A model generated the notes under the pieces. That model was not told the origin of the DNA. It did not search any database and worked only from the letters and a program-made list of their open reading frames with translations. Made by a program: the position numbers and the translations under genes. Below are positions 1 through 10,462 of a stretch of 32,508 nt of DNA, piece after piece (the first letter of the stretch is position 1; each line of letters opens with the position of its first letter). Source of the stretch: Bacteroidales bacterium (GTDB lineage Bacteria; Bacteroidota; Bacteroidia; Bacteroidales; UBA12077); contig JAKSCO010000254.1 in NCBI GenBank assembly GCA_022360575.1, positions 1 through 32,508 on the forward strand, written 5' to 3'.

Positions 1-1
1 A

Positions 2-2074
2 AGTCAAAGTCCTATAGCTGGAACTGTTATTAGTGATACAACAATTGTTACTCTAACTGTAACTGACGAATATGGAAATAATAGCTCGTGCCAATTCAGT
101 GTATTTACCCAAGAAAATACAAATCCTGTAATTAACTCGTGTGCTCAGGATACTTTGGTTACTTTAGATGCTAGCTGTAATTATACATTACCCGACTTTA
201 CCAATGATGCCGATTTAAATATTACTGAATGTAGTAGTTATATTGTAACTCAAAACCCTACTGCTGGAACTGTTATTAGTGATACAACAACGGTTACTCT
301 AACTGTAACAGATGAGTACGGGAATAATAACTCATGTCAGTTTAACGTATTTACTCAAGATACTGCAAATCCTGTTATTAACTCGTGTGCTCAAGATACT
401 CTGGTTACTTTAGATACTAATTGCAATTATGCTTTGCCTGACTTTACGAACGATGCCGATTTAAATATTACCGAATGTAGTAATTACAGCATAACTCAAA
501 ATCCTGTTGCTGGAACTGTTATTAATGACACAACAATTGTTACTCTAAATGCAACTGACGAGTATGGAAATAGTAGCTCGTGCCAATTTAGCATATTTAC
601 TCAAGACAATATAAATCCTGTGATTAACTCATGCGCTCAGGATACAAGCATAATATTAAGTCCCCTAAACACTTATACCTTGCCTGACTTTACCAATGAT
701 GCCGATTTAAATATTACTGAATGTAGCAGTTATACTGTAACTCAAAATCCTACAGCAGGAACAAGTATAAGCGATACAACCATTATTACATTAACTGTAA
801 CAGATGAGTACGGGAATAATAACTCATGTCAGTTTAACGTATTTACTCAAGATACTGCAAATCCTGTGATTAATTCTTGCGCTCAGGATACTCTGGTTAC
901 TTTAGATGCTAGCTGTAATTATACTTTACCTGATTTTACTAACGATGCTGACCTTGTAATCATTGAAAGTAACTATACTGTCTCTCAAAGTCCTATTGCA
1001 GGAACTATTATTAATGATACAACTACGATTACACTAACTGTAACGGATGAATATGGAAATAGTAGCTCGTGTCAGTTCAGCATATTTACTCAAGACACTG
1101 CAAATCCTGGAATTAACTCGTGCGCTCAAGATACTCTAGTTACTTTAGATGCTAGCTGTAATTATACATTACCTGACTTTACTAACGATCCTGATTTAAA
1201 CATTACTGAATGTAGTAGTTACACTGTAACTCAAAGTCCTGTTGCTGGAACTATAATTAGTGACACAACAACGGTTACTCTAAATGCAACTGATGAATAT
1301 GGAAACAATAGCTCGTGCCAGTTCAGTGTGTTTACTCAAGATACTGCAAATCCTGTGATTAATTCTTGTGCTCAGGATACTCTGGTTACTTTAGATGCTA
1401 GCTGTAGTTATACTTTACCCGACTTTACGAACAATGCTGATTTAAATATTACTGAATGCAGTAGTTACAGCATAACTCAAAATCCTGTTGCTGGAACTGT
1501 TATTAGCGATACAACTACAATTACATTAACTGTAACTGACGAATATGGAAATAATAACACATGCCAATTCAGTGTATTTACTCAAGACAATACAAACCCT
1601 GTAATAAACTCGTGCGCTCAGGATACTCTGGTTACTTTAGATGCTACTTGTAATTATACATTACCTGATTTTACTAATGATGCTGATTTAAATATTACTG
1701 AATGTAGTAGTTATACTGTAAGCCAAAATCCTGTTGCTGGAACTGTTATTAGCGATACAACAACTATTACACTAACTGTTACTGACGAATATGGGAATAA
1801 TAACACATGTCTATTCAATGTATTTACTCAAGATACTGTAAATCCTGTGATTAATTCTTGTGCTCAAGATACTATGATTACTTTAGACGCTAGCTGTAAT
1901 TATACATTACCTGACTTTACCAATGATGCTGATTTAAATATTACTGAATGTAGTAGTTATACTGTAAGTCAAAATCCTATTGCTGGAACTGTAATTAATG
2001 ATACAACTACTATTACACTAACTGTAACGGATGAATATGGAAATACAAATCAATGTTCTTTTAATATAAACACA
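2..2074 (+). repeat. Coding tandem repeats, 246-bp (82-residue) HYR units
   Basis: Eight full copies plus one partial copy at the window edge. The phrase encoding INSCAQDT recurs at about 131, 377, 623, 869, 1112, 1358, 1604 and 1850, which gives 246-bp spacing except for one 243-bp unit. Each unit carries PDFTN, DADLNITE and TDEYGN motifs and normally four cysteines. Copies are close to identical at the DNA level, so copy number may vary by recombination and short-read assemblies may collapse here. Confidence 0.93.
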
Positions 2075-5000
2075 ATTGATACAATCCCTCCTATAGCTAT
2101 TTGTCAAGATATTACAACACAATTAGATCCTAATACAGGAATAGCAACAATAAGTCCTTCAAATATAAACAATGGGAGTTTTGATAATTGTGGTTTAATC
2201 AGTTTATCTATAAGTCAATCTAATTTTGATTGTACTCACTTAGGAGATAACATTGTGACTTTAACTGTAAATGATGAATTTGGAAACACTTCAACTTGTA
2301 ATGCAACTGTTCATGTAGAGTATCAAACTACCCCTAATATAACAATCAATCCTTCAGCAGATACTATTTGTAATAACGAAAGATTAAATATTGCTATTTC
2401 GAGTAATATCAATGCAACTTTATTTAGTTGGACAGCCAATGCTCATTCTGACATTATAGGTGAAAACAATGGAATGCAAGCAACAATCGCTACAATAACT
2501 GACAGTTTAACAAACATTGGAGATACTGCAAGATTAGTTACATATACAATAACACCAAGAATCTATGGATTATGTGACCTTGAAGATACCGTTGTTAATA
2601 TCTGGGTTAATCCAAGCCCAAAAATTTCCGTTTCATCTATTGACACTATTCTATGCGATTCATCAGATATTACTTTTAATATAACTAGTTTAAGTGGAAA
2701 CATCATTGGTAATAAATACTATTATCTTGAAACAACCTATACTTCTGGAAATATCTTAGGAGTAACCTCTGATGGTTATTATCCTATAGCAAATTTTACT
2801 GACAACTTAATTAATACAACAAATCAAGTACAATTCGTAATTTATAGATTTTCTGCAAAAATAAAAGATCCTGAATCTGGCACACCTTATTGTCATAATG
2901 GGTCAGATACAAGTATTACAATTTATATAAATCCTACTCCTCAATTTAATGTAAGTATTACCGATACAATTGTGTGTGATTCGAGCAATATTATTTTATC
3001 AATAACTGATTTACTTGGGACTACAAATGCGGATAAAGTATATGATTTAACTACATCTCAAACAGGAGGAATTATAGGAATTGAGCCTAATGCAGAATTT
3101 CCAATATCAACAAATGTAACAGATCAATTAATTAACACAACAAATCAAGTGCAATCTGTTACTTATAATTTTTCTTATCGCCTTGAAGATTCAAGAAACG
3201 GGAATCCTTTCTGCGACCATGGGATTGATACCAATATCACTGTTTATGTGAATCCATCCCCTCTTGCTATTATAACAATAACGAATGATACAATTTGTAA
3301 TGACTCTTACACAGAGATAAGCCTTACTTCGCCAACAACATTAATTAATGGGAATGTCACATTTGATTATACTTCAACTACAGATATTGGATTAGTAGGT
3401 AATAGTTCTGGGTTATCAAGTTTAGGAAATGGTTATATAATCTCAGACTCTCTTCATAATTCAACTGCTTTGCCAGCAATACCTTTAATCGCTCGCTATA
3501 GGATTACACCCAAAGCATCATCGATAGGATGCCCAGATGGAGTAAGTATAGTTGATTCTGTAACTGTACATCCAACTCCTGATACTAGATTTATTAATAT
3601 TGATAGTGTCCGCTGTTATTCAGAAACAAACGGAAGAGTAACTGTAGTCGCTCAAAATACGATTAATCTATTTTCTTACGAATGGAGCGATTTATCTCAA
3701 CAAACAACAGCAACAGCTGTAAACTTATCTAAAGGAATATACAGAGTTACTGTAACAGATAATCAAAGTTGTATAAAAGTAGATTCTGTATCAATTGAAG
3801 AACCTAATGAACTTTTTGTTCGAGAAGATAGCCTCGCAAATGTATCGTGCTTTGGTGAAGGGAATGGCTATATTTCAGTTGATCCTATAGGCGCAAATGG
3901 CCGATATACATACGTATGGCAACCAACAGGAATAAACACTAGATACCTAGAAAATATAAGTGGTGGAGACTATCGAGTTACAGTTACCGATTTTAAGGGT
4001 TGTCAAAAAGATTCATTATTTACAATTATTGAACCAGGGCAGCCTATTATTGGATTAAGTTCTAGCAATATTACTTGTAGTGGAGCTAACGATGGATGGA
4101 TTGAAGTAACATCGCCTGCTATATCATATCTTTGGAGTACTAATGATACTGTTCGACGCATTAACAATCTTTCTCCTGATAACTATACAGTGACTATAAC
4201 CACAGGTGATAATTGTCAGGCAATATCAGGAAGAGCAATAACAGAACCTGATCCTTTAGTAACACATGTTACTGCTACCAATATTGTATGTGCTGGAGAT
4301 GAAAATGGAACAATAACTCTAACAGCCGAAGGAGGTAACGATGAATTAGACTATACTTATAACTGGTTTTCGCCCGATGGCATTGGTTTTATTGCAAACA
4401 ACCAGAATCAAATCAATTTATCTGGCGGAACTTACTATGTTACTGTAAGTGATTATAGGAATTGCTTTACTGTTGATACAATTTATGTAGGAGAACCTCC
4501 TTTATTTAGTTCTTCTATTAACTATGAAAACAATAGATGTTTTGGAGATTCGACAGGATGGATATCTATTATACCAACAGGAGGAAATGGAAATAAATAC
4601 TCTTATGAATGGACTAATAATAGTGGAACTTCTTTTGCCGATACATCTTACCTAGAAAATTTAGATGCTGGAGAATATTCAGTTATTATAAGAGATACTG
4701 CTTTATGTGAAATTTTTGACACAATTGTTATAACTGAACCAGATTTATTAGATATACTACCAAGCTATACAAACCCATCTTGCTTTGGATATCAAGACGG
4801 AACAATCAAAATTACAATAACTGGAGGAAATGGAAACTATGTTATTAATTGGTCAAATAATGCAACAACTGATTCGATTTATGGATTATCTGGAGGTATA
4901 TATTCTGTTTTAGTAACAGACTCGAAAAACTGTTCAGCAACAGATTCAATAAGAATAGTAGAACCTGATGAAATCATTTCAAATAAAGTGTTTAATAATA

Positions 5001-5926
5001 TAACATGCTTTGATTCTACTAATGGTTCAATTCAATTTTCACCTACAGGAGGAATGGAACCATACAGTTACATTTGGTCTCATGACAATATATTGACAAG
5101 AAATGAAGCTTCTAATTTAAGTCCTGGCGATTATTTAGTATCTATAATTGATAGTAATAACTGTATTAAAATAGATAGTACCCGCATTACTCAGCCAGAC
5201 CCTATAGAACTTTTAATAACAAAAACTGATATTAGTTGTCACAATCTTACCAATGGAGCTATTTCTTTATCTGCAACAGGAGGAACACCTTCTTATTCTT
5301 ATATCTGGTCAAATGGATTAACTTCAGATAATGGAAGATTTTTATCAAAAGGGAATTATTACATTACTATTAACGACCAAAATAACTGTTCTACTGATAC
5401 TGTTGTTGAAATTATCGAACCTCAAAAATTAACTATCTCACCAGAAATAAGGAAGCCTTCTTGTCCTGATGTAAAAGATGGATATATTGAATTAAATCCA
5501 TCAGGAGGAACCTCTCCATATTTTATTTATTGGAATAACCTGATTTCTGAACAAGAATTACTTGATATAAGAACAGGTATTTATAACTTACACATTGAGG
5601 ATGACAATTCATGTAAGTTTGACACATCATTTGTTATTCAAAGTGAAAGTAATTTTTGTATTGATATTCCAACCGCATTTACACCTAATGGAGATACCTA
5701 TAATGAAAAATGGGTCATTGATATGAAAGGTCTTTATCCTAATGTTGAAATAGAAGTTTTTGACAGGTGGGGTAAAAGAGTATTTTTCTCGAAGGGATAC
5801 GAAGAGGCTCAATATTGGGATGGGACATATAAAGGGAAAAAACTTCCTATGGATGCCTACTATTATATAATTAATCTAAAAAACGGAGCAGCTAAATTAT
5901 CTGGAACTATTTCTATTATAAGATAG
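2..5926 (+). CDS. SprB-like giant surface adhesin with HYR repeats and gliding-motility-type C-terminal domain (5' end outside window)
   Basis: The frame is open from base 2, so the gene starts upstream of the window; the first in-frame TTG (155) lies inside a repeat and is not a real start. About 1,974 residues are visible. In order: HYR (hyalin-type) repeats of 82 residues (2 to about 2074); a diverged HYR-like unit (about 2075-2325); three or four PKD/Ig-like segments (about 2330-3590) with recurring DTI-C motifs; nine SprB-type repeats (about 3605-5640), each opening with a Cys followed by a D/NG turn; and a C-terminal domain (about 5658-5923) with AFTPNGD and a DRWG motif, typical of the gliding-motility-associated (type B) T9SS sorting domain. 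By family knowledge such proteins are exported by T9SS and displayed at the surface, as with Flavobacterium SprB. A role in adhesion or gliding is inferred. No PorP/SprF-type partner gene follows. Domain assignment is firm; the ligand is unknown. Confidence 0.9.
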   Translation, partial: SQSPIAGTVISDTTIVTLTVTDEYGNNSSCQFSVFTQENTNPVINSCAQDTLVTLDASCNYTLPDFTNDADLNITECSSYIVTQNPTAGTVISDTTTVTLTVTDEYGNNNSCQFNVFTQDTANPVINSCAQDTLVTLDTNCNYALPDFTNDADLNITECSNYSITQNPVAGTVINDTTIVTLNATDEYGNSSSCQFSIFTQDNINPVINSCAQDTSIILSPLNTYTLPDFTNDADLNITECSSYTVTQNPTAGTSISDTTIITLTVTDEYGNNNSCQFNVFTQDTANPVINSCAQDTLVTLDASCNYTLPDFTNDADLVIIESNYTVSQSPIAGTIINDTTTITLTVTDEYGNSSSCQFSIFTQDTANPGINSCAQDTLVTLDASCNYTLPDFTNDPDLNITECSSYTVTQSPVAGTIISDTTTVTLNATDEYGNNSSCQFSVFTQDTANPVINSCAQDTLVTLDASCSYTLPDFTNNADLNITECSSYSITQNPVAGTVISDTTTITLTVTDEYGNNNTCQFSVFTQDNTNPVINSCAQDTLVTLDATCNYTLPDFTNDADLNITECSSYTVSQNPVAGTVISDTTTITLTVTDEYGNNNTCLFNVFTQDTVNPVINSCAQDTMITLDASCNYTLPDFTNDADLNITECSSYTVSQNPIAGTVINDTTTITLTVTDEYGNTNQCSFNINTIDTIPPIAICQDITTQLDPNTGIATISPSNINNGSFDNCGLISLSISQSNFDCTHLGDNIVTLTVNDEFGNTSTCNATVHVEYQTTPNITINPSADTICNNERLNIAISSNINATLFSWTANAHSDIIGENNGMQATIATITDSLTNIGDTARLVTYTITPRIYGLCDLEDTVVNIWVNPSPKISVSSIDTILCDSSDITFNITSLSGNIIGNKYYYLETTYTSGNILGVTSDGYYPIANFTDNLINTTNQVQFVIYRFSAKIKDPESGTPYCHNGSDTSITIYINPTPQFNVSITDTIVCDSSNIILSITDLLGTTNADKVYDLTTSQTGGIIGIEPNAEFPISTNVTDQLINTTNQVQSVTYNFSYRLEDSRNGNPFCDHGIDTNITVYVNPSPLAIITITNDTICNDSYTEISLTSPTTLINGNVTFDYTSTTDIGLVGNSSGLSSLGNGYIISDSLHNSTALPAIPLIARYRITPKASSIGCPDGVSIVDSVTVHPTPDTRFINIDSVRCYSETNGRVTVVAQNTINLFSYEWSDLSQQTTATAVNLSKGIYRVTVTDNQSCIKVDSVSIEEPNELFVREDSLANVSCFGEGNGYISVDPIGANGRYTYVWQPTGINTRYLENISGGDYRVTVTDFKGCQKDSLFTIIEPGQPIIGLSSSNITCSGANDGWIEVTSPAISYLWSTNDTVRRINNLSPDNYTVTITTGDNCQAISGRAITEPDPLVTHVTATNIVCAGDENGTITLTAEGGNDELDYTYNWFSPDGIGFIANNQNQINLSGGTYYVTVSDYRNCFTVDTIYVGEPPLFSSSINYENNRCFGDSTGWISIIPTGGNGNKYSYEWTNNSGTSFADTSYLENLDAGEYSVIIRDTALCEIFDTIVITEPDLLDILPSYTNPSCFGYQDGTIKITITGGNGNYVINWSNNATTDSIYGLSGGIYSVLVTDSKNCSATDSIRIVEPDEIISNKVFNNITCFDSTNGSIQFSPTGGMEPYSYIWSHDNILTRNEASNLSPGDYLVSIIDSNNCIKIDSTRITQPDPIELLITKTDISCHNLTNGAISLSATGGTPSYSYIWSNGLTSDNGRFLSKGNYYITINDQNNCSTDTVVEIIEPQKLTISPEIRKPSCPDVKDGYIELNPSGGTSPYFIYWNNLISEQELLDIRTGIYNLHIEDDNSCKFDTSFVIQSESNFCIDIPTAFTPNGDTYNEKWVIDMKGLYPNVEIEVFDRWGKRVFFSKGYEEAQYWDGTYKGKKLPMDAYYYIINLKNGAAKLSGTISIIR
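3605..5640 (+). repeat. Nine SprB-type protein repeats
   Basis: Units of about 75-80 residues start near 3605, 3842, 4071, 4283, 4531, 4774, 5001, 5231 and 5456. Each opens with a Cys motif (for example SCFGEGNG, TCFDSTNG), passes through GG followed by a Y-x-W strand, and ends in a VTD or I-D segment followed by an EP turn. This is the SprB repeat pattern of Bacteroidota adhesins. Unlike the HYR array, the DNA copies are well diverged. Confidence 0.85.
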
Positions 5927-6001
5927 TTTTAATGAATAAACAAGAAACTTTTTTGATTTATAAAGTAATAAATATTAAATTGTTAATAAAATTTCTAAAT
6001 C

Positions 6002-7741
6002 ATGAAAGTATTAAAGCCATTACTCCTATTTACTTTATCATTATTTATAACAAATATGTCTTTAGCTCAAGAACAGTTAAAACATAAAAAGAAAATTTAT
6101 TCGTCACCCGAAGGGAAGCTGTTTATAAATAAAGACTTACCTGTATATTTTTGGATAACAACATCTGCCGAAGATAAAGAAGCACAACCTTTTTTGCTAA
6201 GCCCTGCAAAAAACTCAAAGAAATACGCAAATCCTATGTATTTGGATACAGAAGGATATAATACTTTTAGGTCTCCTTATCAAGTTGATCCTGTAACCAA
6301 AAAGATAGTTTCTCCTCGACAAGATATTATATATGAGATGTACGCTGATAGCAAAGCACCTAAATCGAAATTTATATTTGGAAGCAAAAAGTATTATAAA
6401 GAAAAAGATGTATTTTTCTTTGGTGAAAAAATTAACTTAAGTATAAAATCATTCGATGAATTATCTGGTGTACAAGCTATTTATTATTCGATAAACGAAT
6501 CGCCATATTTAAAGTTAGATAAAACGGTAGAGCTTAATAATGAAACTTTATATAATATAAAATTTTATTCTGTAGATAATGTTGGAAATGTAGAAAAACC
6601 TAAGCATATAAAAATAAAAATAGATTTAACAACACCAACTAGTAAATTAGAAATAGATAAAGATTTACATGAAAATATTATTTCTATTCGTTCAAAAATT
6701 TTACTTAAGGCAAACGATTTTAACTCTAGTGTAAAGACCATCTTTTACTCTATTGATAATAATTCTTCGAAAAAATATACTACTCCCATTACTGTATCAA
6801 ACTTAACCGAAGGCGAACATACAATTTCATACTATGCAATAGACAATACGGGAAATAAAGAACCGTCACAAAAATATTTATTTTATTTAGATAAATCTGC
6901 ACCTGTAGTTGTTGATGAATTAATTGGAAATACATTTATTGCAAATGGCAGAGAATACTCATCAGGAAGAAGCAAAGTAAAGTTAACAACTGTTGATAAT
7001 AAAGCTGGAATAAAGGAAGTCTCATATTCGATAAACAAAGGGAAATTTATTAAATACACCCAACCTTTTTATTTAAAAAAATCAGGGAAATTAGAAATTT
7101 TAGTTTCAGCAGTTGATAATGTCAATAATAAAAAGACAATACGGATTATGTCGAACAGAGATAATATTCCTTACGTTGACCTATCAGGACCTATATTAGA
7201 ACATAAATTTATTGGAGCTAAGTACACCTTTAAGGGTACTACATTTATAACACGAAACACCCAAATAAATCTTAAAGCAAAAGACCTAGCTTCTGGATTT
7301 AAAAGATTAGAATACAGCATTAATAATACTGGAATAAAAAACTATAAAACTCCTTTTAAAGTAGAAACGGAAGGAATTCATCAGATACTATATTCGGGTT
7401 ATGATTTTGTTGACAATTTGAGTACAAAAACCTTTTCTTTTGTAGAAGACAATACTGGACCAGAAATCTTTCATCGCTTTAGTATACAATCAGATAATAC
7501 TAAAAACATAAAGAATAAGATTTTCCCTTCGTTTCCACAACATACTGTATTGTTTTTATCATCAACTGATAAATTAGTTGGTTTTGACAAACTTCAGTAT
7601 TCGATAAATGGGAATTCGTTTAAACCCTACGCAGGCTTAATAAAGGGATTTGTTAAAAATAAATTATATTCGATAAAAGTAAAATCTTTAGATAAACTGG
7701 GGAATAAAAATGAAAAAATAATTGAATTTTACATTGAGTAA
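6002..7741 (+). CDS. Secreted protein of OmpL47/Ig-like repeats
   Basis: 579 residues. A signal peptide is visible: a Lys-containing start, a hydrophobic core of about 18 residues, and cleavage near SLAQ. The body contains at least five repeats, each with a YSIN/YSID strand, an aromatic-Pro or PF turn, and a closing S/Y-x-D-N-x-x-N motif (for example SVDNVGN, AIDNTGN). This resembles the OmpL47-type or chitobiase-C-terminal-like beta-sandwich repeats often found in surface proteins. No T9SS tail, catalytic motif or lipobox was seen, so it may stay in the periplasm or at the outer membrane. It starts 75 bp after the giant adhesin on the same strand, so co-transcription and a role in supporting the adhesin are plausible but inferred. 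It converges with the phosphatase gene with only 18 bp between stops. Confidence 0.75.
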   Translation: MKVLKPLLLFTLSLFITNMSLAQEQLKHKKKIYSSPEGKLFINKDLPVYFWITTSAEDKEAQPFLLSPAKNSKKYANPMYLDTEGYNTFRSPYQVDPVTKKIVSPRQDIIYEMYADSKAPKSKFIFGSKKYYKEKDVFFFGEKINLSIKSFDELSGVQAIYYSINESPYLKLDKTVELNNETLYNIKFYSVDNVGNVEKPKHIKIKIDLTTPTSKLEIDKDLHENIISIRSKILLKANDFNSSVKTIFYSIDNNSSKKYTTPITVSNLTEGEHTISYYAIDNTGNKEPSQKYLFYLDKSAPVVVDELIGNTFIANGREYSSGRSKVKLTTVDNKAGIKEVSYSINKGKFIKYTQPFYLKKSGKLEILVSAVDNVNNKKTIRIMSNRDNIPYVDLSGPILEHKFIGAKYTFKGTTFITRNTQINLKAKDLASGFKRLEYSINNTGIKNYKTPFKVETEGIHQILYSGYDFVDNLSTKTFSFVEDNTGPEIFHRFSIQSDNTKNIKNKIFPSFPQHTVLFLSSTDKLVGFDKLQYSINGNSFKPYAGLIKGFVKNKLYSIKVKSLDKLGNKNEKIIEFYIE

Positions 7742-7759
7742 ATTTATTTCTACAATAAG

Positions 7760-9019
7760 CTAAAAGTTAGTAATTTTCTTTTTTCTAAAAAATTCAATCC
7801 CGATAATTGATATATCATCAAAAATAGCAGCACTTCCTTCTAATATTTTCTGTTCTTTAATAATATTATTTATATCCTCATCGATTTGATTATTGTTTGT
7901 TATTAGCTTTTCAATCTTTTTAGTACCTAAAACTACTCCCTTTTCGTTAGCTAACTCAACCAATCCATCGGTATAACAAAACAATTTAGATTTATTTTTT
8001 ATTTGTAATGTTCCGGGTTCTAACAAAGGTATCTCTTCGAGCATTCCAAGTCCTACACAACCAGTGCGTAGAAATATTAATTTCTTTTCTTCTTTATCAT
8101 AAAATATAGGGGGATTATGTCCTGCATTAACATAATCGAGAGTTTTTGTTTTGTAGTTATATTTTGCAATAAACAAGGTTATAAACTTTTCGCCTTTAGC
8201 GTTAGCCATTATTCTTTTGTTAAGCTTCCGTACAATTTCAGCTAAAGAAAGGTCTGTTGTAAAAAGAGCTCGTAAGTTAGCTTGGAAATTTGACATTAAT
8301 AATGCTGCTGATATTCCTTTTCCAGAAACATCCGCAATACAAAAACCTACTTCGTTATCGTTTAGTTGAATGAAATCGTAATAATCTCCACCAACTTCAG
8401 AGTGTGGATGATAAAACGGAGAAACCATTATCTCATCATTATTAGGCAAAGCGGTTCTATCAGGGATTAACATATATTGCATTTTCGAAGCTAATTCTAA
8501 CTCTTTTTTTAGAGCTTCTTGTTTTAACGATTCCTCATATAACCTAATATTTTCAATTGCAACAATAATTATATTGGATAGGGTTTGAATAAAATGAAGA
8601 TGCTTTATAGTAGGACTAACCCCAGCTTTCTCTTCGTCAATATCTCCAATTAAAACAAATGCTACAGGTATATCTTTATTTATTATTGGAATAATATTAT
8701 CAAACTCTCGGAGTATTGGGTTTGGAGACCCTGTAATAAAAGAAATTTCTCTGTGTATTAGTAAATCTTTTTCTACATCAATGTGCTTTATTATTTCTTG
8801 TGAACAACCAGAACTAAGAATCAGATTCCAAGATTTATCAAATTTAAAAATTAGAATCTTACCAATATTTAAATCCTCTCGCAATACATTCTCATAACGT
8901 TTTAATAATTCATCAGTAGGCAAATTATCATTAATTGCTTCCGTGACAGTAAGTAGCGTATTTAACTTAAATGTTGAAAGTTTTAATCTGTTAATCGATG
9001 CTTTTCCGAAAATATTCAT
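7760..9019 (-). CDS. GAF-like plus SpoIIE/RsbU-type PP2C serine phosphatase
   Basis: 419 residues, no signal peptide or membrane segment. Residues about 20-160 look like a GAF-type sensor domain. A short helical linker (about 160-185) leads into a SpoIIE/PP2C phosphatase domain (about 190-412). Metal-binding aspartates sit in the expected motifs: GGDYYD (D212), ADVSGKG (D230), CYTDG (D351) and FDDIS (D401/D402); VNAGHNPP is also present. Enzymes of this type dephosphorylate anti-sigma-factor antagonists or similar phosphoserine partners. No antagonist (STAS) or anti-sigma kinase gene lies in the window, so the target is unknown. It starts 55 bp after the efp stop on the same strand and may be read through from the efp promoter. 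Confidence 0.88.
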   Translation of the reverse strand: MNIFGKASINRLKLSTFKLNTLLTVTEAINDNLPTDELLKRYENVLREDLNIGKILIFKFDKSWNLILSSGCSQEIIKHIDVEKDLLIHREISFITGSPNPILREFDNIIPIINKDIPVAFVLIGDIDEEKAGVSPTIKHLHFIQTLSNIIIVAIENIRLYEESLKQEALKKELELASKMQYMLIPDRTALPNNDEIMVSPFYHPHSEVGGDYYDFIQLNDNEVGFCIADVSGKGISAALLMSNFQANLRALFTTDLSLAEIVRKLNKRIMANAKGEKFITLFIAKYNYKTKTLDYVNAGHNPPIFYDKEEKKLIFLRTGCVGLGMLEEIPLLEPGTLQIKNKSKLFCYTDGLVELANEKGVVLGTKKIEKLITNNNQIDEDINNIIKEQKILEGSAAIFDDISIIGIEFFRKKKITNF

Positions 9020-9074
9020 TTATTGCTAAGATTCTGATTTATGAATTGCAATATAAGAAATTTTGTTATAAAAA

Positions 9075-9644
9075 TTATTCTTTTACTCTTTCTCCATATG
9101 AATGATCTCTAGTATCTACTTTGATCTTATCTCCTGTATCAACAAATAAAGGAACCATTATTTGAGCTCCTGTTTCTACGGTTGCAGGTTTTAATGAAGT
9201 ACTAGACGACGTATCACCTCTTAAACCAGGCTCGGTATATGTAACCTCTAGAACTACATATGGAGGTAATTCGCAATACAGAGGAGTTTCTGTGTCGGCA
9301 TGCCAAACAGCTTCAACCGATTGACCTTCCTTTAATAAATCTGAAGCATTAATTAAATCTTCTTGAAATGAAACTTGCTCAAAGGTTTCGGTATGCATAA
9401 AATGAAATCCCAAATCATCATTATATAAATACTGATAAGGTCTTCGTTCAATACGCTGAATATTAATTTTTACTCCAGCATTAAAAGTATTATCGATTAC
9501 TTTACCTGTTTTAAGATTTTTAAGTTTTGTTCTCACAAAAGCTGCTCCTTTCCCCGGTTTTACATGCTGAAATTGCACTATTGTGAACAAATCTCCGTTG
9601 TACTCAATGCATAAACCATTTTTAAAATCTGCTGTACTTGCCAT
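9075..9644 (-). CDS. efp: Elongation factor P
   Basis: 189 residues, the usual EF-P length. The three-domain family is clear: an N-terminal KOW-like domain with the VKPGKGAAF loop, a central OB domain, and a C-terminal domain ending with [16 protein letters not shown] binds stalled ribosomes between the P and E sites and relieves arrest at polyproline stretches. The loop residue that meets the P-site tRNA is Lys32 here (Lys34 in E. coli), so this is a lysine-type rather than an arginine-type EF-P. No lysine-modifying enzyme gene is nearby, so its modification state cannot be read here. A well-formed promoter lies just upstream. Confidence 0.97.
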   Translation of the reverse strand: MASTADFKNGLCIEYNGDLFTIVQFQHVKPGKGAAFVRTKLKNLKTGKVIDNTFNAGVKINIQRIERRPYQYLYNDDLGFHFMHTETFEQVSFQEDLINASDLLKEGQSVEAVWHADTETPLYCELPPYVVLEVTYTEPGLRGDTSSSTSLKPATVETGAQIMVPLFVDTGDKIKVDTRDHSYGERVKE

Positions 9645-9673
9645 ATATCAAAATTTATTCTAATTATTTTGTG

Positions 9674-9705
9674 CAAAAATAGTGTAAATCATTTAAATAT
9701 GACAA
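9674..9705 (-). promoter_or_regulatory. Promoter of efp (Bacteroidota type)
   Basis: On the minus strand, TATTTTTG (9681 to 9674) matches the -7 box TAnnTTTG. A TTG (9705 to 9703) lies 21 bp upstream, matching the -33 element. The predicted start gives a short leader of about 25 nt before efp. Confidence 0.6.
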
Positions 9706-10460
9706 TATAAATTTACAAAGGAAAAGATCGAGGTAAATAATTAAGTATTAAAGGAAAGAGGCTGTTTAGGACAAGAGGGATGATACAATTGTTTTGCGCA
9801 TATTTAAGATTTCATTTTCTACGTGTGTGTAGTAAAAAAATCATGGAAATTTATCGATCCAATAACAGCCTCCTTAGGTTAATAACTATATTTTCAAGCT
9901 ATATTTTCTGCGTTCTTTAATTGTAATAGTTCATCCAAAGATAATCTTTTATCCCTAAGAATTACATTATCCGTGGATCATAGCAAGAAATATTATACTA
10001 ACGATCTAATATTTATGATTAATATCACAAAATAACTTATAAAGCATGAGCTTGTTACAATAAAAGTGTTTTATTAGAATTTTTTATGAAAAAATCTAAT
10101 TATTCTTATGCATTCATACATAAAAGTTGTCCGTTTTTAAAAACAATGAGCGAAGTCAGTATTTTAATATACATCAGACATATCTTCGAGTATACTTTTA
10201 GTTATAAATGTGTAGCTTTTTATTAGACTAAGGTAATATTTTGACTTAATCTATCAATCAACAAATATTATTCGAATCATTAAACCTTAGTAAAAATAGA
10301 GAGTAGATAGATTTTTATATCAAAAAAGTATTTCAAATAAAAATTTAAATCTAAAAGAAAGTAAAAGATAATTCGAACTGAGAATTATAAAATATAACAT
10401 ATTCTCTCGATTATCTGCAATTGATCAAAAAAGAGGTTTTTTATAAAAAAAGCAAAAAAA
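9706..10460. other. Gene-free intergenic stretch with a split inverted repeat
   Basis: No convincing ORF or known RNA was seen. A GAGGCTGTT (9758-9766) and its complement AACAGCCTC (about 9864-9872) enclose roughly 97 bp. The same core forms compact terminator hairpins at 14.65 and 25.57 kb, so this may be a degraded or interrupted copy. The rest is AT-rich with no repeat I could establish. Confidence 0.5.
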
Positions 10461-10462
10461 GA

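Noticed and set aside
155-157. TTG as start of the giant adhesin
   Set aside because: It lies mid-repeat and the frame is open to the window edge; the real start is upstream.
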